DNA from: Bacteroidota bacterium
GTDB lineage: Bacteria > Bacteroidota > Bacteroidia > Bacteroidales > VadinHA17
Direction of reading: 5' to 3'
NCBI GenBank assembly: GCA_030611395.1
Contig: JAUWPX010000051.1
Location: forward strand, 1-8,046
Length of the DNA stretch: 8,046 nucleotides
A model generated the notes under the pieces. It had not been told where the DNA came from and made no database searches. It saw only the letters and a program-made list of their open reading frames with translations. Within the stretch, counting starts at the first letter, position 1. Every line of letters starts with the position of its first letter. Positions 1-7,160 of the stretch are shown here, one piece after another. The position numbers and the translations under genes are program-made.

Positions 1-1
1 A

Positions 2-2485
2 AAATTGGCGATTAATGAGCAAAACTTAATACAGGCTTTAAACCAGATAATAAAAAGCTATCCTAAAGTTTCCGGCGGACAGGTGTATTTATCGAATACA
101 GCTAATCAGGCATTAGTGAAAGCGCAACAACAAAGTAAAGAGTTTGGTGATGAATATGTTTCGTTGGAACATTTACTGTTAGGTTTAATGAGGGTTAAGG
201 ATAACGTATCCGGTTTATTAAAGGATAGCGGATTAAACGAAAAAGATGTCAGGACTGCTATTAATGAATTACGTAAAGGGGAAAAAGTTACTAGTCAAAG
301 TGCAGAGGATAATTACAATTCATTGGAAAAATATGCTGTTAACCTGAATGAAAGAGCAAAATCAGGTAAGCTTGACCCTGTTATTGGTCGTGATGATGAA
401 ATACGGCGGGTACTTCAAATATTAGCGCGAAGAACCAAAAACAATCCTATTTTGGTTGGAGAACCTGGAGTTGGTAAAACTGCTATTGCCGAAGGAATTG
501 CTTTTCGGATCGTGAATGGAGATGTACCTGATGACCTGTTGAAAAAGATTATTTTCTCTCTGGATATGGGAGCTTTAATAGCCGGGGCTAAGTTTAAAGG
601 TGAATTTGAAGAGCGATTAAAATCCGTTGTGAAAGAAGTTGTAAATTCCGAAGGTAAAATTATTCTGTTTATTGACGAAATACATACTTTAGTTGGTGCC
701 GGAGGTGGTGGAGAAGGGGCGATGGATGCGGCAAATATTTTAAAACCTGCCCTGTCACGTGGCGAATTAAGGGCTATTGGAGCAACAACCCTTAATGAAT
801 ACCAAAAGTACTTTGAAAAAGATAAAGCCCTGGAAAGACGATTCCACAAAGTGTTTATTGATGAGCCAACTGAAAAAGATGCTATCTCTATTCTTCGTGG
901 AATTAAAGAACGATATGAAAGTTATCATAAAATAAGAATCAGGGACGAAGCAATTATAGCTGCTGTGCAATTGTCTGTTCGTTATATTTCAGACAGATAT
1001 TTGCCGGACAAGGCTATAGATTTAGTAGATGAAGCTTCTGCCCGTTTGAGATTAGAAGCAAATTCCAAGCCGGAAGAAATAGATACACTCAATCGAAAAA
1101 TTCAACAATTAATTATTGAAAAGGAAGCATTTAAAAGAGAAAAAGATAAAACAAGAGTTGACAAAATTAAAAAACAATTAGCCGATCTGGAAGATGAGAG
1201 AAAACAACTAATGGCTTTATGGAAAGATGAAAAACATGTGGTAGAAAATATCCAGAAAATAAAGGAGCAAATAGAGAATTATAAATATGAGGCAGAAAAA
1301 GCCGAGAGAGATGGCGAACTGGCAAAAGTTGCAGAAATAAGATATGGTTTTTTACCCAAAGCCGGTGAATCATTAAATGAAACCATTGAAAAGCTTAAAG
1401 AATATGAGCGGGAAGGGAAAAGGCTTGTGCGTGAGGAGATAATTGCGGAAGACATTGCCGGGATAGTTTCACAGTGGACAGGCATTCCTGTTACCCGGAT
1501 GCTCCAGAGCGAAAAAGAAAAACTTTTACTAATCGAAAATGAATTACATAAACGTGTAGTTGGGCAAGATGAAGCTATTCATGCCGTAGCATCAGCAATC
1601 AGGCGTAGCCGTGCCGGATTATCTGATGAGCGTAAGCCGGTTGGGTCATTTTTATTTTTAGGAACAACCGGAGTGGGTAAAACTGAGCTTGCAAAAGCTT
1701 TGGCAGAATACTTGTTTAACGATGAAAACCTGTTGACACATATTGACATGAGTGAATATCAGGAACGACACGCTATTTCACGTCTTGTTGGTGCACCTCC
1801 CGGATATATTGGTTATGACGAAGGGGGACAACTAACCGAAGCGGTTAGAAGAAAACCTTATTCAGTTGTGTTATTGGATGAGATTGAAAAAGCACATCCT
1901 GATACTTTTAATATCCTGTTACAGGTATTAGAAGACGGAAGGCTAACGGACAACAAAGGACGTATTGCCAATTTTAAGAACACCATCATAATAATGACTT
2001 CAAATATCGGGTCTGATATTATACGGGATAATTTTGAGAAATTAAATGAATCAAATTCGGAAGAGATTATTGAAAGCACAAAGAATCAGGTTTTTGACTT
2101 ACTCAAACATAGCGTCAGGCCGGAATTTTTAAATCGTATTGATGAGTTGATCATGTTTAAACCTTTGAGTAAAGAGAATATTGAAGGAATTATCCGGATT
2201 CAGTTAAATAATCTTCTGCACCTGCTAAAAAAACAGAATATCACGTTCAATGTTAGCAACAATTGTATAGAATATCTAAAAAATAAAGGATATGATATTC
2301 AATTTGGGGCAAGACCACTTAAAAGACTAATTCAGAAAGAAATATTGGATAAAATATCAATAGCGATGCTTAAGGATGTTGTAAAACCGGATTCACATAT
2401 TATTATTGATGTTGATAACAATGAAATTGCTATACGTGAACCGGTAAATGAAGAAGAAAAAGTAGAATTTCATTTGTCAATCTGA
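2..2485 (+). CDS. clpB: ATP-dependent disaggregase ClpB (5' end outside the window)
   Basis: ClpB is a cytosolic hexameric AAA+ unfoldase that pulls polypeptides out of aggregates together with DnaK/DnaJ/GrpE. The frame is open from the first bases. The TTG at 5 is not a convincing start, because the sequence begins inside the N-domain, so roughly 50-60 residues lie upstream (compared by eye with E. coli ClpB, about 857 residues). Numbering from that TTG codon, the rest of the N-domain is about 1-95. AAA domain 1 has Walker A GEPGVGKT (152-159), Walker B LFIDE (221-225), pore-loop KFKG (196-199) and Arg-finger ALERRF (275-280). A charged coiled-coil middle domain spans about 350-475, which separates ClpB from ClpA and ClpC-type proteins. 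AAA domain 2 has Walker A GTTGVGKT (553-560), pore-loop GYIG (600-603), Walker B VVLLDE (621-626) and sensor-2 GAR (768-770). All catalytic motifs are intact. The promoter is outside the window, so heat-shock control cannot be judged. Confidence 0.97.
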   Translation, partial: KLAINEQNLIQALNQIIKSYPKVSGGQVYLSNTANQALVKAQQQSKEFGDEYVSLEHLLLGLMRVKDNVSGLLKDSGLNEKDVRTAINELRKGEKVTSQSAEDNYNSLEKYAVNLNERAKSGKLDPVIGRDDEIRRVLQILARRTKNNPILVGEPGVGKTAIAEGIAFRIVNGDVPDDLLKKIIFSLDMGALIAGAKFKGEFEERLKSVVKEVVNSEGKIILFIDEIHTLVGAGGGGEGAMDAANILKPALSRGELRAIGATTLNEYQKYFEKDKALERRFHKVFIDEPTEKDAISILRGIKERYESYHKIRIRDEAIIAAVQLSVRYISDRYLPDKAIDLVDEASARLRLEANSKPEEIDTLNRKIQQLIIEKEAFKREKDKTRVDKIKKQLADLEDERKQLMALWKDEKHVVENIQKIKEQIENYKYEAEKAERDGELAKVAEIRYGFLPKAGESLNETIEKLKEYEREGKRLVREEIIAEDIAGIVSQWTGIPVTRMLQSEKEKLLLIENELHKRVVGQDEAIHAVASAIRRSRAGLSDERKPVGSFLFLGTTGVGKTELAKALAEYLFNDENLLTHIDMSEYQERHAISRLVGAPPGYIGYDEGGQLTEAVRRKPYSVVLLDEIEKAHPDTFNILLQVLEDGRLTDNKGRIANFKNTIIIMTSNIGSDIIRDNFEKLNESNSEEIIESTKNQVFDLLKHSVRPEFLNRIDELIMFKPLSKENIEGIIRIQLNNLLHLLKKQNITFNVSNNCIEYLKNKGYDIQFGARPLKRLIQKEILDKISIAMLKDVVKPDSHIIIDVDNNEIAIREPVNEEEKVEFHLSI

Positions 2486-2544
2486 AAGAATTATACTGCA
2501 ATAGCAAATTAACCCACGAAATAGATATTCACTAAACGGAAAAA

Positions 2545-2673
2545 ATGAGCAGTTACCAAATACTTTCTACAAAAAATAATAACCCGTTAAAAATTGGAAC
2601 GAAAGGAAGATTTCTTCATTATATTCTGCTTTTACTAATCTTTGTTACACTTTTAATAATAAATTTTATTTAA
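2545..2673 (+). CDS. possible 42-residue single-span membrane protein
   Basis: A short frame runs from ATG (2545) to TAA (2671-2673) in the gap between clpB and the serine hydrolase gene. I read MSSYQILSTKNNNPLKIGTK for residues 1-20. It is followed by G-R and a strongly hydrophobic stretch (residues 23-42, Leu/Ile/Phe/Val-rich) that runs to the C-terminus. The layout, a polar and basic N-terminal half (Lys 10, 16, 20, Arg 22) and a terminal transmembrane helix, suggests an inner-membrane protein with its N-terminus in the cytosol. I recognise no family. There is no clear Shine-Dalgarno sequence (only ACGGAAAAA before the ATG), but the neighbours lack one too. AT-rich spacer DNA can produce hydrophobic codons by chance, so this remains a candidate only. 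Confidence 0.35.
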   Translation: MSSYQILSTKNNNPLKIGTKGRFLHYILLLLIFVTLLIINFI

Positions 2674-2707
2674 CATATAACTATTCTAACTTATTCAAAG
2701 CAATATC

Positions 2708-4288
2708 ATGAAAAAATTTAACGTAATCAAAATTGCTGTTCTTTTGCTGTCTATTTATAGCATTAATGGCTTATCGGTTAATGCTCAGGTTATTACATCT
2801 GAGGAAATAGATAGTCTGGTTGAGAAAACAAAACAAACATTTGAAGTGCCGGGTATAGCTGTAGCAATTGTGAAAGATGGCACCGTAATACATTCAAAAG
2901 GATACGGAGTTCGTTCTCTGAATTCAAAGAAAAAAGTTGATGAGAATACGCTTTTTGCTATCGCTTCTAACAGTAAAGCTTTTACTACTGCTTCCCTGGG
3001 AATATTGGTGGATGAGGAAAAACTTAACTGGGATGACAGGGTAATTGATTATATTCCTGAATTTAGATTATACAACTCTTATGTTACTGAGGAGTTTACC
3101 ATTAGGGACCTCCTTACTCATAGAAGCGGGATGGGGCTGGGTGCAGGCGATTTAATGATTTTTCCTGATTCCAACGATTTTACAATAAATGAGCTTATAC
3201 ATAATTTGCGATATTTGAAATCTGTTTCCGGTTTCCGAACCAAATTCGATTATGATAACCTGCTTTATATTGTTGCAGGGGAAATAATTGCAAGAGTATC
3301 AGGTAAAAGTTGGGAGGAATTTGTGGAAGAAAGAATTATGAAGCCCCTGGAAATGAATAATAGTGCGGGAAATTTTAGCCGACTGAAGGATCGGTCAAAT
3401 ATAGCAGATGCACATGCTCCGGTTGAAGACAAAATAGAAGTTGTTGATAGTTATTACCTTCAGTTAACCAGTGCAGCCGGAGGAATATATTCGAATATTA
3501 ATGATCTGAGTAAGTGGGTTATTATGCATTTGAATAATGGCAAATTTGGGAAGGACCTTGATAAAAACCTGGTTAGTGAAAAAGTGCACAGAGAAATGTG
3601 GACACCTCAGACAATTATGCGCACCGGAAAAAACGGGCAGTATAATACGCACTTTAAAGCATATGGTCTTGGCTGGGGTTTACGGGACATTAAAGGTTAT
3701 AAACAGGTATCTCATACAGGTGGTTTGCCGGGAATGGTTACCCAGGTGACAATGATGCCTGAACTGAATTTGGGAATTATTGTTCTCACTAATCAACAAT
3801 CAGGTGCTGCGTTTACATCTATCACTGATCAAATTCTGGATAGTTATTTAGGAATAACCAACACTGATAGAATACAGGAAAATTATGAACGTATTAAATC
3901 ATACACGGAATATGCAAACAAAATAACTGATGAAGTCTGGAATGAAATTTCTGCTCAGCAAGAAAATAATATATCAGAACAAATCAATATAGATTTGTAT
4001 GCGGGAACTTATAAGGATAACTGGTTTGGAGAAATTGTGATTTCTATAAAGGAAAACAAATTATGGTTTGTTTCCAAACGGTCACCAAAATTAACCGGCG
4101 AAATGTTATACTATAAAGGCAATACATTTATTGTTAAATGGAACGATCGTAGTATGGATGCCGATGCTTTTGTTATGTTTGAACTTGATTATTCAGGACA
4201 AGCTTCAGGTATTAAGATGAAAGCTATTTCGCCAAAAACAGATTTCAGCTATGACTTTCATGACCTGGATTTTAATAAAGTGAAATAA
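2708..4288 (+). CDS. exported serine hydrolase of the beta-lactamase/PBP family with C-terminal DUF3471-like domain
   Basis: This is a serine acyl-enzyme hydrolase of the class C beta-lactamase/DD-peptidase fold, probably acting on D-amino-acid peptides or another amide or ester in the periplasm; the substrate cannot be read from sequence. The N-terminus has a signal peptide: MKKFNVIK, then a hydrophobic core (about 9-22), with likely cleavage after V-N-A (residue 26). There is no lipobox cysteine, and in fact no cysteine anywhere in the 526 residues, which suits an exported protein. The catalytic motifs are complete: S87-N-S-K90 (SxxK), Y182-D-N184 (YxN) and H336-T-G-G339 (the KTG equivalent). 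Residues about 425-520, beginning with L-Y-A-G-T-Y-K, resemble the DUF3471 beta domain often fused to such enzymes. The ATG at 2708 directly precedes the signal peptide, so I accept it although no Shine-Dalgarno sequence is visible. The family is broad and many members have no antibiotic-degrading activity, so resistance should not be assumed. The next gene starts 112 bases downstream, and co-transcription is uncertain. Confidence 0.93.
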   Translation: MKKFNVIKIAVLLLSIYSINGLSVNAQVITSEEIDSLVEKTKQTFEVPGIAVAIVKDGTVIHSKGYGVRSLNSKKKVDENTLFAIASNSKAFTTASLGILVDEEKLNWDDRVIDYIPEFRLYNSYVTEEFTIRDLLTHRSGMGLGAGDLMIFPDSNDFTINELIHNLRYLKSVSGFRTKFDYDNLLYIVAGEIIARVSGKSWEEFVEERIMKPLEMNNSAGNFSRLKDRSNIADAHAPVEDKIEVVDSYYLQLTSAAGGIYSNINDLSKWVIMHLNNGKFGKDLDKNLVSEKVHREMWTPQTIMRTGKNGQYNTHFKAYGLGWGLRDIKGYKQVSHTGGLPGMVTQVTMMPELNLGIIVLTNQQSGAAFTSITDQILDSYLGITNTDRIQENYERIKSYTEYANKITDEVWNEISAQQENNISEQINIDLYAGTYKDNWFGEIVISIKENKLWFVSKRSPKLTGEMLYYKGNTFIVKWNDRSMDADAFVMFELDYSGQASGIKMKAISPKTDFSYDFHDLDFNKVK

Positions 4289-4304
4289 AGAATATGGCTT
4301 TGTA

Positions 4305-4332
4305 AAGGCTAAGGCTAAGGCTGAGGCTAAGG
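4305..4332 (+). repeat. short hexanucleotide tandem repeat (AAGGCT)
   Basis: Three perfect AAGGCT units are followed by one GAGGCT unit and a partial AAGG. The repeat lies 16 bases after the stop codon of the serine hydrolase gene, in the spacer before the glycosyltransferase. It is a simple-sequence tract with no inverted symmetry, so it is not a terminator hairpin. It could change length by replication slippage. It lies about 70 bases before the next start codon, so length changes would alter the leader of that gene rather than any reading frame. Confidence 0.85.
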
Positions 4333-4400
4333 AAGATAAAGATTTCAATTTATATGGAGTCAAAAAAAATAATTTTAAATTCTGACACATACGATATAAC

Positions 4401-5957
4401 ATGAAACCAAAAACAACTATTATTCTACATAGTGATCCGCAAAACAATCAGTTGGCTGAGCAGTTCAGATTAACTGTCAGGTCAATTGTATCACAAATTA
4501 ACCGTGATTTTGATGTGATATTCCTGGGAAAAACGGATGCTGAAACCAGGGATAGCCTGAAGAAGAATTCAATTGAAACTACAGAGATAAATACAGAAAG
4601 CAAAAATTTTGCTGTATTGATGAATGAAGCCGTAAAAAAATCGAAAGCAGACAATATTCTGTATATTGATAATAGAAGCAATCCGGTGATTTTGAAAAAA
4701 GCCGCACTCGAAGCGTTTCTTATTTCTGCTGTAAGAAACCCCAGATCCGGATTTTTTTATACAGATTATGAACTGGAAGATGGTGGAAATATAAAAGAGA
4801 TAAAACTTCTCTTCCATCATACAGGCCGGGTAAGGGATAATCAGGATTATGGTAATGTTAGTTTTATCAGAAGGGAAGCACTGGATAAAATTTCTCTTTT
4901 TGATGAATCGGTTAAGTATAATTCCCTTTATGATACACGCCTTAAAATTTCCGAACATTATAAACTTACCCGGATCTCAAATAAATATAACGGCTCTTAT
5001 TATAAAGTAGTCGCCTCCGGAAAAAAGACAAATGTTTTTGATTATCTATTAGCAGGAAAAGATGTTCAGATTGAAGCGGAGGAAATAGTTACAAATCATT
5101 TAAAACGGATAAATGCATATATTGAACCGGGGAAATTTGTGACATCGGGAGTTAAATATGACGATGTTTCAACCCTTGCAGCTTCCGTGATAATCCCGGT
5201 TGGCCACCGGCCGGAATTTATAGGTACAGCAATCGAAAGCATCCAGGCTCAAACCGTTCAGGATATTGAAGCAATTATAGTTGTAAATGGCAGCGAAAAT
5301 GATCCTACAATACCTGAAGTAAAGAAATATATGAAAGGTGGCGAACTTTATGATCCCGGGAAACCTGAAGTTTGCCTTGTTGTTGTGGATATTAATAGTA
5401 TAGGTTTCTGCTTAAATTTGGGAGTAAATCAGGCACGTGGGAAATATTACGTGCAGCTTGATTCGGATGATCGCCTGAAACCTGACGCTGTAGAGAAAAT
5501 AATTGGTTGTTTCAAATCATTACGGGATATTGGAATGGTTATCGGTTCATACGAAGTCTGGGAAAAAGGTGATGATGGATTTTTATCACGAATGAAGGAT
5601 ATTCCGGTAGTAACACATGATGAGTGGACTGAGGATAATGGAAGAAATAACCTACTGCGTATAAATGGGGCGGGAGCTCCCCGCTCTATCCCAATTCATA
5701 TTATCAAAGAAATGGGATACTTCGGGATCAATGATGATGCATATGCACGGAATTATGGTGAGGATTATGAAATGGTGAATAAAATTGCTGAATACTATAA
5801 GATAGGAAGGATATATGACCCGGTGTATGAAGTTGTTCGTCATTCAGGTGGAACGGATCATGCTATTAACCAGGAGGTTGTCGACCGGAATGATGAAGCA
5901 AAAGATGATATGAGGAAAGAGGTAATTTTAAGACGTATTGCTTTTAATAATGAATAG
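4401..5957 (+). CDS. two-domain family 2 (GT-A) glycosyltransferase
   Basis: This is a glycosyltransferase predicted to move a sugar from a nucleotide donor to an unknown acceptor. The C-terminal half (about 260-485) is a standard GT2 domain. It starts with ASVIIPVGHRPEFIGTAIES (261-280), has the metal and nucleotide binding motif D354-S-D-D357, and a G-E454-D455 motif matching the catalytic-base region of GT2 enzymes. It ends with a conserved-looking RHSGGTDH (480-487). The N-terminal half (about 1-210) resembles a second GT-A domain (TTIILHSD at the start, FFYTDYE at 118-124, FIRREAL at 155-161), but its DxD position reads I-D-N-R-S (89-93), so it may be non-catalytic. No signal peptide or transmembrane segment is visible, so the protein is probably cytosolic. 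The ATG at 4401 fits the first beta strand, and no Shine-Dalgarno sequence is seen. The stop is followed nine bases later by the kinase start, indicating an operon. Donor and acceptor are unknown. Confidence 0.9.
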   Translation: MKPKTTIILHSDPQNNQLAEQFRLTVRSIVSQINRDFDVIFLGKTDAETRDSLKKNSIETTEINTESKNFAVLMNEAVKKSKADNILYIDNRSNPVILKKAALEAFLISAVRNPRSGFFYTDYELEDGGNIKEIKLLFHHTGRVRDNQDYGNVSFIRREALDKISLFDESVKYNSLYDTRLKISEHYKLTRISNKYNGSYYKVVASGKKTNVFDYLLAGKDVQIEAEEIVTNHLKRINAYIEPGKFVTSGVKYDDVSTLAASVIIPVGHRPEFIGTAIESIQAQTVQDIEAIIVVNGSENDPTIPEVKKYMKGGELYDPGKPEVCLVVVDINSIGFCLNLGVNQARGKYYVQLDSDDRLKPDAVEKIIGCFKSLRDIGMVIGSYEVWEKGDDGFLSRMKDIPVVTHDEWTEDNGRNNLLRINGAGAPRSIPIHIIKEMGYFGINDDAYARNYGEDYEMVNKIAEYYKIGRIYDPVYEVVRHSGGTDHAINQEVVDRNDEAKDDMRKEVILRRIAFNNE

Positions 5958-5966
5958 GCATTTATT

Positions 5967-7157
5967 TTGAAAAATATACTTTTAATAGGAATAGATGGTG
6001 GAGCCACTAAAGTAAGCGGCTGGGTAATTAATTACCAGGAACAAACACAGTTGTTTCAATTATCTGATATTAATCTGCAGAAAAAATATTCTGACTACCC
6101 TGATTTTAATCCCGGTTATACTCCTGTTGATATAAAAACTCAACTGGATGAGATGAATAAAGAGATAATTCTTACCATGGAGGAAAATAAGCAAGGCGAT
6201 GTGTATATGAAAACTGCGGCTGATGTCATTATTGGATTGTTGAAAAAATTTCCTGAAAAAAAGGCTCTTATCGGAATTGGAATGCCGGGTCTGAAGACTG
6301 CCGATAAACGCGGAATTTCTGCAATTGCAAACGGTCCGCGAATGCCGGGATATTCAGAATTTATTGAATTGAAAATCAGAGAAGAAAACCTGACTCCTGG
6401 TGCTCCGATCGCTCATCTTGGGAGCGATGCTGATTATTGTGGGTTGGGTGAAGAATATTCGGCAGATGGATTATTTAAGGATGTACGAAACGCTTATTAC
6501 CTGGGTGGCGGAACCGGTGTTGCTGATGCGTTGAAACTGGAAGGGAAACTTATTCCGTTCGACCAGGCTAAAAGCTGGATTGCAAAAGCCTGGGAAATGT
6601 TATGCGATAAGGGAATATCTTTTGAACGGTATGCCTCTGCAGCAGGAATACAATTTATTTATAGCCGTTATAGCAATATTCCTGTTGAAGAGCTAAATAA
6701 TAACCATATTTATCCGCCACAAATTCTCGAAAAAGCTTTGTCAGATGATAAAGCCGCGGTTGATACAATTAATGATGTCAGCATCTATATCGCCACATTA
6801 ATATATGAGCGTATTACAACAATATATTCCGGCTGGTTTGGACTTTTCTCGTTTGTTAATCCTGCCAGGGAATTAACCGAAAAGGATCATAAATACAGAG
6901 GTGTACTTTTGGATCGTATAATCATCGGACAACGTCTGGGCGATTTGCTTGATGATTCAAAACAAACCCCCTTGTTATGGAGCAGGATTATAGAAAGATT
7001 ATCGGAATTATTCAGTAAGAGTAATGATAACCGGCTTAAAAAGAAATATTTACAAAACGGGAGATTCAAGGAAGATTTCATAGCAATTTCAAGGTTGAGG
7101 GAAGCACCGGCAATAGGAGCAGGTGTAGATGCATGGATAACCTGTAATAAAAGCTAA
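5967..7157 (+). CDS. atypical ROK-like (ASKHA) sugar kinase
   Basis: This is a predicted ATP-dependent sugar kinase, or a ROK-fold protein derived from one. Visible motifs are the phosphate-1 loop IGIDGGATK (7-15), IGIGMPG (102-108) in place of the usual G-I-G-x-P-G, and SDADYCGLGE (153-162), which aligns with the ROK NDANxAALGE motif and puts the expected catalytic aspartate at D154. The phosphate-2 loop LGGGTG is at 179-184, and a typical C-terminal A-P-A-I-G-A-G is at 380-386. The zinc motif CxCGxxGCxE of many ROK kinases is absent. At 396 residues it exceeds the usual 300-320; much of the excess is a polar insert at about 25-80. The start must be TTG at 5967: the next in-frame ATG would delete the phosphate-1 loop, and the upstream stop TAG (5955-5957) is in the same frame only three codons earlier. 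The AGG at 5956-5958 may serve as a weak ribosome site. Substrate is unknown. BadF/NagK-type kinases are related alternatives, but the NDAN-like and terminal motifs favour ROK. Confidence 0.83.
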   Translation: MKNILLIGIDGGATKVSGWVINYQEQTQLFQLSDINLQKKYSDYPDFNPGYTPVDIKTQLDEMNKEIILTMEENKQGDVYMKTAADVIIGLLKKFPEKKALIGIGMPGLKTADKRGISAIANGPRMPGYSEFIELKIREENLTPGAPIAHLGSDADYCGLGEEYSADGLFKDVRNAYYLGGGTGVADALKLEGKLIPFDQAKSWIAKAWEMLCDKGISFERYASAAGIQFIYSRYSNIPVEELNNNHIYPPQILEKALSDDKAAVDTINDVSIYIATLIYERITTIYSGWFGLFSFVNPARELTEKDHKYRGVLLDRIIIGQRLGDLLDDSKQTPLLWSRIIERLSELFSKSNDNRLKKKYLQNGRFKEDFIAISRLREAPAIGAGVDAWITCNKS

Positions 7158-7160
7158 TTT

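Noticed and set aside
415..849. 144-codon minus-strand open frame inside clpB
   Set aside because: It lies wholly opposite highly conserved ClpB Walker and Arg-finger coding sequence, and its translation resembles no family. It is a shadow of codon use.
2641..2674. Possible Bacteroidota promoter (TTTG at 2641-2644 with a TATTT-like box about 20 bases on)
   Set aside because: The downstream box (TATTTAAC) misses most of the TAnnTTTG consensus, and it overlaps the candidate small frame. AT-rich DNA makes such partial matches common.
2708..4288. Calling the serine hydrolase an antibiotic-resistance beta-lactamase
   Set aside because: The motifs fit the broad DD-peptidase/esterase/beta-lactamase superfamily, and the C-terminal DUF3471-like domain and divergent sequence do not match known resistance enzymes.
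4298..4307. CTTT-GT-AAAG inverted repeat after the hydrolase gene as a terminator
   Set aside because: It has only a four-pair stem with a two-base loop and no following T-run, so it cannot form a credible rho-independent terminator.
4205..4447. 80-codon minus-strand frame crossing the spacer before the glycosyltransferase
   Set aside because: It overlaps both neighbouring genes antisense, and its Leu/Ala/Ser run comes from the hexamer repeat. I recognise no protein family.
4569..4958. 129-codon minus-strand frame within the glycosyltransferase gene
   Set aside because: It is fully antisense to a coherent GT-like protein, with low-complexity Ile/Phe/Cys content typical of a complement of AT-rich coding DNA.
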